From contig JAJQBV010000167.1 of the NCBI GenBank assembly GCA_021203115.1, positions 1 to 13,984 of the forward strand: a DNA stretch of 13,984 nt, written 5' to 3'. The DNA is from Clostridiales bacterium (GTDB taxonomy: Bacteria; Bacillota; Clostridia; Lachnospirales; Lachnospiraceae). Made by a program: the position numbers and the translations under genes. Shown in pieces: positions 8,340-13,984 of this stretch. Within the stretch, counting starts at the first letter, position 1. Every line of letters begins with the position of its first letter. Under the pieces are notes generated by a model that saw only the letters and a list, made by a program, of their open reading frames with translations, did no database searches and was not told where the DNA came from.

Positions 8340-9359
8340 TTACTTTTTCGCGTCAAGCACCATCTGATAGAAAAGCTCTGCCTGACGGTGGCAGACCTTC
8401 AGCTGCCGCAGTTCATCCTCCTCGGAGCCGTCCTTCCCGGCGATCATCACTTCAAAATCCGCCGGAAGCTGCATCGGCGCTTTCGCCACATACTCCGCGA
8501 TCAGTTTCCAGTCCAGAATTCCCTGATCCAATGTCCCGTCCACGTTCGGAATCCAGTGCCGGTCGTGGATCAGCACCTCCGTGTCCGCCTGTATTCCGTC
8601 TTCCTGGTACAACAGCTCATCCGAAATGGATTCGTTGTCCTGAAGATGAGTCGCATACATCCGCTTGTGGTACTTCCGCAGGAAATGATAGAGATCCTCC
8701 CTGCACATCAGCGCACAGTGTCCGGAATCATACGCGAACCCGAGAAAATCCTCGTCATAGCGGTCAAAGAACAGGTCAAACTGCTCATCCTGCCAGCTCT
8801 GCGGTGTGCAGATCAGGTTTTCAAGGGCGATCCGCACGCCTGCCGCCTTCGCGTATCCCTCAATCTCGTCGAAGGGCTTGAACACCTGCCGGTAGTACGC
8901 GGTCTTCTCATCCGGTTTCTCCTCAAACAGCTTATAGGGAAGCTGCATGTGCAGGACCATGACCGACGCCCCGATGTGGGAACACAGATCAATCCTGTTT
9001 TTCAGCAGGTCAACACCGGCCAGCCGCGTATACTCATTCAGTGAGGTGTAATCCTTGCGGATGTCCGTAAAACGGTAGCGGTTCCGGAAGACCGGACGGC
9101 CGTCCACCCGGATCGTCCGCTTCCCGCCCTCCGTCGCATGGATGCTGTGGGCATGGATCCCATAATGATTCATCAGATCCCGAACCTGAAACATCTCGCT
9201 GGGGCTGTACGTATACTCGCCTTCCCAGTTCTGCATCCACTGTGTATGGGTAAATCCGGCTTCGGCGAGATTGGCGACCTGGCGCTCGATATCAATCCAA
9301 CTGTGCAGATCGCTGTTATAATCTGACTCACAGGAGCTTAACAATTTCGTCTTATCCAT
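8340..9359 (-). CDS. Sugar phosphate isomerase/epimerase-like TIM-barrel protein (xylose isomerase-like)
   Basis: The 339-residue protein fits the AP endonuclease 2/xylose isomerase-like TIM-barrel superfamily, whose members use a divalent metal to isomerise or epimerise sugars, sugar phosphates or inositols. Likely metal ligands are Glu180 in IALENL, Asp211 and His214 in YDSGHC, His238 in THLQDN and Glu303 in FEV. No signal peptide is seen, so it is cytoplasmic. The start at 9359 is preferred because AAGGGG lies about eight bases upstream; an in-frame GTG at 9389 would overlap the end of the MFS gene. It sits between two transporter genes that each carry an internal TAG, yet is itself uninterrupted. 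The substrate cannot be told from sequence; a role in processing an imported polyol or sugar derivative is inferred. Confidence 0.82.
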   Translation of the reverse strand: MDKTKLLSSCESDYNSDLHSWIDIERQVANLAEAGFTHTQWMQNWEGEYTYSPSEMFQVRDLMNHYGIHAHSIHATEGGKRTIRVDGRPVFRNRYRFTDIRKDYTSLNEYTRLAGVDLLKNRIDLCSHIGASVMVLHMQLPYKLFEEKPDEKTAYYRQVFKPFDEIEGYAKAAGVRIALENLICTPQSWQDEQFDLFFDRYDEDFLGFAYDSGHCALMCREDLYHFLRKYHKRMYATHLQDNESISDELLYQEDGIQADTEVLIHDRHWIPNVDGTLDQGILDWKLIAEYVAKAPMQLPADFEVMIAGKDGSEEDELRQLKVCHRQAELFYQMVLDAKK

Positions 9360-9378
9360 TTCTTTTCCCCTTTTCGTT

Positions 9379-10683
9379 TTACAGCTCACCGGCCGCTACC
9401 ATACGCGCCTTCACTTTCTTATTCAAAGTAACCAATATGATACCGCAGACAAAACCGATCGCGGAAAGGATGACCATCGCGGTAAAGCAGTGCTTATATC
9501 CCGCAAGCGGTGTGGCTGTCTCTGCAAACCGGTCGACCATGTTGCCGGAAACCGTGTACAGGAACATCTCCGGCAGATAGGTCAGCAGGGAAATAATTCC
9601 CGACGCCGTTCCTGCCAGTGCCTTCGGCACAAAGACCTCGTCGATCGTGGAGAAGTACAGTGCCTTGATGCTGTACAGGCAAAGGCCGAAGCAGACAAAG
9701 TTTGCAACAATGATATAGATCGCAGCGGATCCGCCCGCCGGCACCGCCACGTAAACCGTCGCAAAGACAGCCATGCCGAGGAATGCCCACTGCATAAACT
9801 TGATCCGGCTTCCCACTCTGTCAGAAATCAGTCCGGCCACAAACGCGCCGACCATCATCATGAAGTAAGTACGCACACCACTCAGATTCGCAACGACCGT
9901 ATCACTCAATCCGAACGCCTCGGAGAGGTAAGCCGTGACATAACCATGGAAGATCAGTGCGGAATAGTTACAGATGCCAAGGACTCCGCAGAGCTATACG
10001 GTAGGCATCTTCGCAACCGCCGCGACATTTGCAAGGCTGAAGGTCTTGGTATCGCTCTTTCTGCCGGTCTTTACCGGTTTCGTATCTTTTAAGAAAATGA
10101 TCGCCAGCACGCCGGCCACCAGAAGAAGAACACTGTAGTAAAGGATCGCGTTTTTCATTCCGCCGACCTCGTCGACCGCGATACCGAAAACCGCCACAGA
10201 GCCGAAGGCCACAATCGTACCGATCAGGCCACGGCCGCCCTCAAGGAATCCGAACAGGCGTCCCTGCTCCTCCGGTCCGCCGAGGCTGTTGATGGATTTA
10301 ACCATGGCAGCCCAGAATGTGAAAACCGTCGTGATCGCGAAAATCGCATGGATGACAACCAGCCATGTGAAACTGGGCATCGTCCAATACCAGAATCCGG
10401 CTGCAGCCGTGCCGAAGCACGAGAACACAATCAGCTTTTTCGCGCTGATCTTATCCGCCAGAACTCCGCCCGGGAAGTAACAGATAAAGTTAACGATACC
10501 GTAAGCGGACATCAGGATACCCAGCTGGGTTTTTGTCGCTCCTGTTGCCGCCTGCAGAGGCGTCATATAAGTCTCACGCAGGTACGGCAGCTTCGTGATC
10601 AGACCGCCCGCGATCGCCACAATGATGAGAGTTATCCATTTTGTCACATTTGAGTTTTTTGTTTCTTTTGCATTTTCCTGCAT
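9379..10683 (-). pseudogene. MFS transporter interrupted by one in-frame TAG between its two six-helix halves
   Basis: Read through one TAG (9994-9996, codon 230) this encodes a 434-residue major facilitator with 12 predicted helices. Codons 1-229 give the six N-terminal helices (first helix about 17-35; KLPYLRETY and SAYGIVNFICYFPGG are YihN-like family stretches) plus the central cytoplasmic loop ending AVAKMPTV. The remaining codons continue in frame as LCGVLGICNYSALIFHGYV, the seventh helix, and five more. There is no frameshift. The residue lost is most likely Trp (TGG to TAG), since related carriers, from memory, read VWL here. The start ATG follows AGGAGGGAG. Downstream of the TAG the first plausible restart codon is a TTG at 9907-9909, so independent translation of the second half is less likely than for BCCT. 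Substrate unknown. Confidence 0.8.
9994..9996 (-). other. In-frame TAG codon at the junction of the MFS halves
   Basis: Minus-strand codons read CCT-ACC-GTA-TAG-CTC-TGC-GGA. The 28 codons between the TAG and the next candidate start (9909) are open and encode the MFS helix 7 region. The codon sits exactly at the end of the central loop, so a terminated product would be a complete N-terminal six-helix domain. Confidence 0.9.
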
Positions 10684-10708
10684 TCTTTCTCCCTCCTATT
10701 TCAATCAT

Positions 10709-10747
10709 TTCCCTTTCGGGAATATCCGCCGTTCAACGCAGAACGGC
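10709..10747 (-). other. Two stem-loops in the MFS mRNA leader
   Basis: Just upstream of the MFS ribosome binding site the RNA can form a perfect 7-base-pair stem (10728-10734 with 10741-10747, six-base loop), then a 5-base-pair stem TTCCC-GAAA-GGGAA with a GNRA tetraloop (10709-10722). They match no riboswitch class I recognise. They may control access to the start site or stabilise the downstream mRNA. Confidence 0.55.
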
Positions 10748-10773
10748 TGTCATATGGTTGGTTCCTGCCCTCC

Positions 10774-10786
10774 TTTCACAGTGAAA
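10774..10786. promoter_or_regulatory. Palindrome upstream of the MFS gene (possible operator)
   Basis: TTTCAC-A-GTGAAA is a perfect 13-base palindrome in the gap between the kinase and MFS genes, next to the AT-rich run TATATAT. It may be a protein-binding operator or part of an RNA structure. No convincing -35/-10 pair was found beside it. Confidence 0.4.
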
Positions 10787-10804
10787 AATATATATCATTT
10801 GCTC

Positions 10805-10843
10805 AAAAACCCGCTTCGGGATCCGGCACTCAGCAATGCCGGA
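10805..10843 (-). terminator. Terminator-like double hairpin after the kinase gene
   Basis: A 9-base-pair stem TCCGGCATT/AGTGCCGGA with loop GCTG (minus strand, 10843-10822) overlaps the kinase stop codon. It is followed at once by a short CCCG-AAG-CGGG stem (10820-10810) and TTTTT (10809-10805). This should end or reduce transcription between the kinase and the MFS gene. In a GlpP-containing cluster it could be a regulated attenuator. Confidence 0.65.
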
Positions 10844-11750
10844 CATCCCCGCGAAGCTCTATCGCATATTGATAAAACGATTTTGCAAGGCGGTACTGAA
10901 CCGCCTCATATTCCTGAAAATCTGTCCCGCTCGCACGCTTGATCTCGCACCACAGAACCCAGAGGTATGCTCCCGCCGACATGTATGCGTAAACCTGCAT
11001 CCGCGTATGCGGGCAGTCCTCCGCCCCCAGATACTCCGCGATCAGCCAGTCTGCGTCGTCCTTCTCATAACCGGCATAAATCCCGAACATGACCACATCG
11101 ATGTACGGGTCGCTCATTCCGGCATACTCCCAGTCGATCAGCCGGACATCCTCTGCGTTGAGAAGGAAATTATCCTGATTCGCATCAATGTGGCACAGGC
11201 ACGCCTCCCGCGCATCCGCCTCGATGAGATCTTTCAGGGACAGGACGTTTGCCCGCGTCTCCCGGCAGTCGGCAAAGCGATCCGAGAAATCACCGGCCTT
11301 TTGTTCATATTTACCAATCTCCTCAAAAACATCGAAGGTATGCGGAACCCGCAGCCGCAGTTCATGAAACGCTTTCATTTTCCGGATGCACCTGCCGACC
11401 TCGGCCCGGTTCCGGCTGTCACAGACATGATAGTCTTCCAGAAAGCCGGAAATCTTGATCCCGTTCTCCGCGTTGATATACAGAACCTCCTCCGTGATGT
11501 CATTTCCCCGGAGGGAATCATAGACAGCCTTTTCATGCACACGGTTCACTATGTACTCGGATCCGGCGCCCGGCAGGCGCAGCAGATAGGACGCGTTTTC
11601 ACACCGCAGGACAAATGTCCGGTTCGTCATTCCGCCTTTGAGGAGAAAAATCTCCGTAAAAACCGTCTCCGGAAGAATATCAGATAGAATCTGCCGCACC
11701 AGTCGGACCGTTCCGGCCTCTATTCCGTTTTCTTCCAGATATTCCCACAT
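10830..11750 (-). CDS. Choline/ethanolamine kinase-like phosphotransferase (APH/LicA type)
   Basis: This 306-residue protein belongs to the aminoglycoside phosphotransferase/choline kinase fold. It has an N-terminal lobe with a glycine loop (LLKGGMTNRTFVLR near 37) and a SYLLRLPG strand, the catalytic Brenner motif HIDANQDN (His187, Asp189, Asn194), and the metal-binding LIDWEYAG (Asp206). It probably uses ATP to phosphorylate a small alcohol such as choline or ethanolamine; the neighbouring BCCT gene favours an amine alcohol, but a sugar substrate is possible. The start at 11750 lies after the leader terminator, with AAGGGG and GGAGG close upstream. An in-frame ATG at 11834 would add 28 residues but places the terminator inside the coding region. 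It is the first gene after the cluster's promoter. Confidence 0.85.
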   Translation of the reverse strand: MWEYLEENGIEAGTVRLVRQILSDILPETVFTEIFLLKGGMTNRTFVLRCENASYLLRLPGAGSEYIVNRVHEKAVYDSLRGNDITEEVLYINAENGIKISGFLEDYHVCDSRNRAEVGRCIRKMKAFHELRLRVPHTFDVFEEIGKYEQKAGDFSDRFADCRETRANVLSLKDLIEADAREACLCHIDANQDNFLLNAEDVRLIDWEYAGMSDPYIDVVMFGIYAGYEKDDADWLIAEYLGAEDCPHTRMQVYAYMSAGAYLWVLWCEIKRASGTDFQEYEAVQYRLAKSFYQYAIELRGDVRHC

Positions 11751-11784
11751 AAAACCCCTTCGCCTCCGGACAAAAAAGACATAC

Positions 11785-11828
11785 AAAAAGCGAAGAAGCC
11801 GCACTCCATCCAACGACCATTCTTCGCT
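11785..11828 (-). terminator. Leader terminator/attenuator ahead of the kinase gene
   Basis: On the minus strand a 9-base-pair stem AGCGAAGAA/TTCTTCGCT (11828-11820 with 11797-11789, 22-base loop) is followed by TTTTT and, after GTATGTC, TTTTTT. It lies between the promoter (11880-11909) and the kinase start (11750), the classic place for attenuation. The 3' arm (CTTCGC) can also pair with GCGAAG at 11763-11758, which overlaps the kinase ribosome binding site. GlpP, encoded in the same cluster, is a candidate antiterminator for it; that link is inference. Confidence 0.65.
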
Positions 11829-11879
11829 CTCCATTCTCCCGCGTCATCATATAAAAAATTACTCCCAAAACTTATCGAT

Positions 11880-11909
11880 ATGATAGCACGCTTTTTAACG
11901 TTTTGTCAA
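11880..11909 (-). promoter_or_regulatory. Promoter of the kinase-MFS-BCCT-glp cluster
   Basis: A perfect -35 TTGACA (11909-11904) and a -10 TATCAT (11885-11880) are 18 bases apart on the minus strand, giving a start near 11873 and a leader of about 120 bases that contains the attenuator. It is the only strong minus-strand promoter seen between the dCMP deaminase and glpK. Confidence 0.75.
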
Positions 11910-11967
11910 TACTGCGTCAAATTTATGTGGTTTTTTAGTAAAGTTGCACAATTTCCTTTACATGAAT

Positions 11968-12453
11968 TTACACTGCGATCTCGAGATTCCTTCCGGATTT
12001 CTGATAGTGATAATACCGCACCCCGGCAGCGTCCAGCATCCGTTTGGAGGAGAGCACCGATGGCGTCCCGTCATACTTGTCCTCCTCGTAGACAATCGTC
12101 TTGATCCCGGACTGGATGATCGCCTTGGCACACTCGTTGCACGGGAACAGTGAGACATAGAGCTTCGCCCCCTCCAGACTCCCGCCGCGGTAGTTGAGGA
12201 TCGCATTCAGCTCGCTGTGAACCACATACGGATACTTCGTCTCGGTCTCGTCGCCCTCCCTGTCCCACGGGAACTCATCATCGGAACAGCCCCGGGGAAA
12301 CCCGTTGTATCCCATGGAAAGAATCTTGTTGTCCTCGCTGACGATGCACGATCCCACCTGGGAATTCGGATCCTTGGAACGCATCCCGGCCAGCTTTGCC
12401 ACCGCCATAAAGTATTCATCCCATGTGATGTAATTCTCTCTTTTTCCGGTCAT
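11968..12453 (-). CDS. Deoxycytidylate (dCMP) deaminase, ComEB type
   Basis: This 161-residue zinc enzyme converts dCMP to dUMP, feeding thymidylate synthesis. The cytidine/deoxycytidylate deaminase signature is complete: His79 and catalytic Glu81 in VVHSELNAI, then Cys105 and Cys108 in FPCNECAK. The N-terminal YITWDEYFMAVAKLAGMRSKDP and MGYNGFPRG are typical of Bacillota ComEB proteins. AGGAGGAG precedes the ATG. It has its own promoter and is divergent from bioY. No convincing terminator follows, so some read-through into the kinase cluster is possible. Confidence 0.95.
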   Translation of the reverse strand: MTGKRENYITWDEYFMAVAKLAGMRSKDPNSQVGSCIVSEDNKILSMGYNGFPRGCSDDEFPWDREGDETETKYPYVVHSELNAILNYRGGSLEGAKLYVSLFPCNECAKAIIQSGIKTIVYEEDKYDGTPSVLSSKRMLDAAGVRYYHYQKSGRNLEIAV

Positions 12454-12494
12454 GATCTCTCCTCCTGTTCCGGTTTATTCATTATTTAAATATG

Positions 12495-12523
12495 ATTTTA
12501 CTCATTTCACCCGCATTAATCAA
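12495..12523 (-). promoter_or_regulatory. dCMP deaminase promoter
   Basis: On the minus strand TTGATT (12523-12518) and TAAAAT (12500-12495) are 17 bases apart, 42 bases before the start codon. It is a good sigma-A match and lies back to back with the bioY control region. Confidence 0.6.
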
Positions 12524-12542
12524 CAGGAAGTTCAAAAATCAT

Positions 12543-12577
12543 TTGTTAACCAAAAATTTTTATTTTAAGGTTGACAA
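12543..12577. promoter_or_regulatory. BirA-like biotin operator upstream of bioY
   Basis: Half-sites TTGTTAACC (12543-12551) and GGTTGACAA (12569-12577) form a dyad with a single mismatch and a 17-base AT-rich spacer. They match the Gram-positive biotin repressor (BirA) operator type, TTGTTAACC-spacer-GGTTAACAA, though the spacer is a little longer than those I recall. The right half-site contains the bioY -35 TTGACA, so bound BirA-biotinyl-AMP would block the promoter. A further ATTAACC follows at 12577-12583. Confidence 0.8.
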
Positions 12578-12599
12578 TTAACCAAGCGGCCTCTATAAT
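12571..12599 (+). promoter_or_regulatory. bioY promoter (consensus sigma-A)
   Basis: A perfect -35 TTGACA (12571-12576), 17-base spacer and perfect -10 TATAAT (12594-12599) place the transcript start near 12606. The -35 lies inside the BirA-like operator. Confidence 0.9.
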
Positions 12600-12619
12600 G
12601 CCAATGGCAGCACACATCA

Positions 12620-12657
12620 GGACACCGTCATGCTCACAGAGCAGGGGTGACCTGTCC
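12620..12657 (+). other. Stem-loop in the bioY leader
   Basis: The bioY leader RNA can fold as nested stems GGACA/TGTCC (12620-12624, 12653-12657), GTCA/TGAC (12627-12630, 12648-12651) and TGCTC/GAGCA (12631-12635, 12639-12643) around an ACA loop. There is no T-run, so it is not a terminator. It ends about 12 bases before the ribosome binding site and may stabilise the mRNA. It matches no riboswitch I recognise. Confidence 0.5.
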
Positions 12658-12681
12658 AAACACGAAAAAGGGAGATTGATT

Positions 12682-13248
12682 ATGAAATCTGAAGCAACAA
12701 GAAAACCGAAACTGACAATCTATGAAATCGCAATGATCGCGGTCATCACTGCCGTTACCTGCATACTGGCGCCCCTGTCCATCCCCATCGGCCCAGTTCC
12801 GATTTCCCTGACAAGCATGGTCATCTATTTTTCCCTCTACATACTGGGATGGAAAAAGGCCACCATCAGCTGCATCATTTACCTGTTGATCGGGTTGGTG
12901 GGTGTCCCGGTATTTTCCGGATTCACCGGAGGACCCGCCAAGCTCTTCGGCACCACCGGAGGATACCTGATCGGATTTATCCCCATGGCTCTGATCGCCG
13001 GAATCTTTATTGAGAAATTTTACGGAAAATGGTATCTCTGCCTGCTTGGAATGATCCTCGGAACCATCGTATGCTATGCGCTTGGAACCGCTTGGCTGGC
13101 CGTGCAGGCGAACATGGGATTCAAAGCCGCCCTGATGGCCGGCGTCGTCCCCTTCATCATCGGAGACCTCATCAAGATGATCCTGGCCATGAAGATCGGA
13201 CCGCTGATCCGCAAACGGCTTGCGTCGGCAAAGCTGCTGGATAAGTAA
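12682..13248 (+). CDS. bioY: Biotin ECF transporter substrate-binding component BioY
   Basis: BioY is the membrane S component that captures biotin for an energy-coupling-factor transporter. The 188-residue product has the family size and six hydrophobic segments. Family stretches include LTIYEIAMIAVITAVTCILAPLSIPI at the N-terminus, the PISLTSMVIYFSLYILGWKKA segment near 40, GLVGVPVFSGFTGG near 72, LFGTTGGYLIGF near 87 and VVPFIIGDLIKM near 155. The start at 12682 is chosen because AGGGAGA lies about six bases upstream; earlier in-frame starts would run back into the promoter. No ECF module (EcfA/EcfT) or biotin synthesis gene is adjacent, so it probably shares a general ECF module or acts alone. 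Regulation by biotin through BirA is predicted. Confidence 0.96.
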   Translation: MKSEATRKPKLTIYEIAMIAVITAVTCILAPLSIPIGPVPISLTSMVIYFSLYILGWKKATISCIIYLLIGLVGVPVFSGFTGGPAKLFGTTGGYLIGFIPMALIAGIFIEKFYGKWYLCLLGMILGTIVCYALGTAWLAVQANMGFKAALMAGVVPFIIGDLIKMILAMKIGPLIRKRLASAKLLDK

Positions 13249-13301
13249 AGATTTCCCGGCCTCCGCAAGGTTGAATCCTATAAACAGAACTGCATCCCGG
13301 T

Positions 13302-13408
13302 TAATCGTTTGTCTGACTCAGGGCAAAACCCTTCTCTCATTCTATTATACACGAAATATTATTTTTTTCATATTTTCTAATTGTTGATGCAAAAGTGACA
13401 GACGATTA
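13302..13408. repeat. Long-range inverted repeat after bioY
   Basis: TAATCGTTTGTC (13302-13313) can pair with GACAGACGATTA (13397-13408) over 12 base pairs with one G-U pair. It encloses 83 AT-rich bases that include a small GGG-CAAAA-CCC hairpin (13322-13332). The element could be a small structured RNA, a 3' end structure, or a relic of a miniature inverted-repeat element. No flanking target-site duplication was seen. Confidence 0.4.
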
Positions 13409-13438
13409 GGCGGGAGGCAATATTGTCTCTCGCCTTTT
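13409..13438 (+). terminator. Rho-independent terminator before the MerR gene
   Basis: GGCGGGAG and CTCTCGCC pair over 8 bases with one G-U pair, and the stem can extend inward to about 11-12; TTTTCT follows. It lies 160 bases after bioY and directly before the MerR promoter, so it insulates the regulator from bioY transcription. Confidence 0.75.
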
Positions 13439-13467
13439 CTGACATATTACGCTGAATATGTTATACT
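13439..13467 (+). promoter_or_regulatory. MerR-family gene promoter with operator dyad
   Basis: CTGACA (13439-13444) and an extended -10 TGT-TATACT (TATACT 13462-13467) are 17 bases apart. A perfect dyad, ACATATT (13442-13448) and AATATGT (13455-13461), sits between them, where MerR-type proteins bind. This suggests autoregulation by the encoded protein. Confidence 0.7.
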
Positions 13468-13497
13468 AAAATAAAATTCAGATTCAGGAGGCCGCCC

Positions 13498-13984
13498 GTG
13501 AATAATTATCTTACCATCGGAGAGTTTGCGAAGCTCCGGGGTGTCAACATCAATTCCCTGCTTTACTATGAAAAGCTGGGCATTCTTCTGCCTGCATACA
13601 CCGACCCACATAGCAAGTACCGCTACTATGCACCCGAGCAACTGTCTGCGCTTGATATCATTCTCCTTTGTATCAATCTCGATATTCCGCTGAAAGATCT
13701 GAAAAAATATCAGGATGAAAACGCATATTGGCAGAAAAAAATGTTAGAAGACGGTAAGCGGATCGCAGAGGATAAAATCCGCAGGCTGCAGACCGACCTG
13801 CGCAAGATTGAATCTTCCCTGAAATGCCAGGAGGAGCAGGACAGATATGCAGAATGCGACGGAATTTATCAAAGAGAAATTGACTCCCGTTTTTTTATTG
13901 CAGAAGAATATTTCGGAGAACTGGCAAACATCACGCACTTCGGAAGGATTTCTACCGGCATGTTTGAGTATGATGAAAGCAAAG
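13498..13984 (+). CDS. MerR family transcriptional regulator (partial, runs off the window)
   Basis: A GTG start at 13498 follows AGGAGG (13486-13491) and opens a frame without stop to the window edge (162 codons). The N-terminus YLTIGEFAKLRGVNINSLLYYEKLGIL (from residue 4) is the MerR winged helix-turn-helix. SKYRYYAPEQLSALDIILLC follows, then a charged dimerisation coiled coil at about 78-120 rich in Lys, Glu and Gln. The part after about residue 125 (FFIAEEYFGELANITHFGRI) looks like the start of an effector-binding domain as in BmrR-type drug-responsive activators, but is cut. The effector and target genes are unknown; likely targets lie beyond the window or at its own promoter. Confidence 0.9.
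   Translation, partial: MNNYLTIGEFAKLRGVNINSLLYYEKLGILLPAYTDPHSKYRYYAPEQLSALDIILLCINLDIPLKDLKKYQDENAYWQKKMLEDGKRIAEDKIRRLQTDLRKIESSLKCQEEQDRYAECDGIYQREIDSRFFIAEEYFGELANITHFGRISTGMFEYDESK

Noticed and set aside
8292..9044. A 250-codon open frame on the plus strand opposite the isomerase-like gene.
   Set aside because: Shadow frame; the opposite strand has clear metal-site motifs and a ribosome binding site.
6690..10683. Frameshifts or sequencing indels splitting the two transporters.
   Set aside because: In both genes the two halves are in the same frame and join through an open stretch, so only a single nonsense codon separates them.
11751..11834. A 28-residue N-terminal extension of the kinase from an ATG at 11834.
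   Set aside because: The extension spans the leader terminator hairpin, has only a weakly placed GGGAGA two bases before the ATG, and is unlike the start of choline-kinase-like proteins.
11938..11961. GTAAAG...CTTTAC inverted repeat after the dCMP deaminase as its terminator.
   Set aside because: Only six AT-rich pairs with a 12-base loop, and on the minus strand it is followed by A residues rather than a T-run.

Overview
The window looks like a chromosomal stretch from an anaerobic, moderately GC-rich Bacillota (Clostridia-like) bacterium. This rests on strong AGGAGG-type ribosome binding sites, sigma-A promoters close to TTGACA/TATAAT, a GlpP antiterminator, a short-form ThiC, the three-gene anaerobic glycerol-3-phosphate (G3P) oxidase set (GlpA-like, FAD oxidoreductase, DUF1667), and a BirA-like operator of the Gram-positive type in front of bioY. 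No rRNA, tRNA, CRISPR array or insertion sequence was seen.

Layout. (1) 1-1474, plus strand: a promoter, thiC (thiamine pyrimidine synthesis) and a bidirectional terminator. (2) 1491-11909, minus strand: a nine-gene co-directional cluster read from right to left. From its promoter near 11880-11909 the order is a choline-kinase-like phosphotransferase, an MFS transporter, a TIM-barrel isomerase/epimerase-like protein, a BCCT transporter, glpP, a GlpA-like G3P dehydrogenase, an FAD/NAD oxidoreductase, DUF1667 and glpK. Spacing is tight from the MFS gene to glpK. The kinase is set apart from the MFS gene by a terminator-like hairpin and a structured 146-base gap. (3) 11968-12523, minus strand: a ComEB-type dCMP deaminase with its own promoter. 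(4) 12543-13248, plus strand: bioY (biotin transport S component) under a promoter that overlaps a BirA-like operator. (5) 13439 to the end, plus strand: a MerR-family regulator, cut by the window edge, with a perfect dyad in its promoter spacer.

How the genes fit together. GlpK makes G3P, the GlpA-like/FAD/DUF1667 set oxidises it to dihydroxyacetone phosphate, and GlpP senses G3P and acts on leader terminators. The upstream genes (choline-kinase-like enzyme, betaine/carnitine-type transporter, MFS carrier, isomerase-like enzyme) suggest the cluster imports and processes a further substrate that yields glycerol or G3P, perhaps a phospholipid-derived compound. That substrate is inference.

The most unusual observation is that both transporters (MFS, codon 230; BCCT, codon 246) are intact except for one in-frame TAG each. 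There is no frameshift, and each TAG lies near the middle of its transporter; in the MFS gene it falls exactly between the two six-helix halves. Candidate explanations are UAG recoding or suppression, production of half-transporters, or parallel Trp-to-stop inactivation. The sequence alone cannot decide among them. No methyltransferase or pyrrolysine gene is present here.
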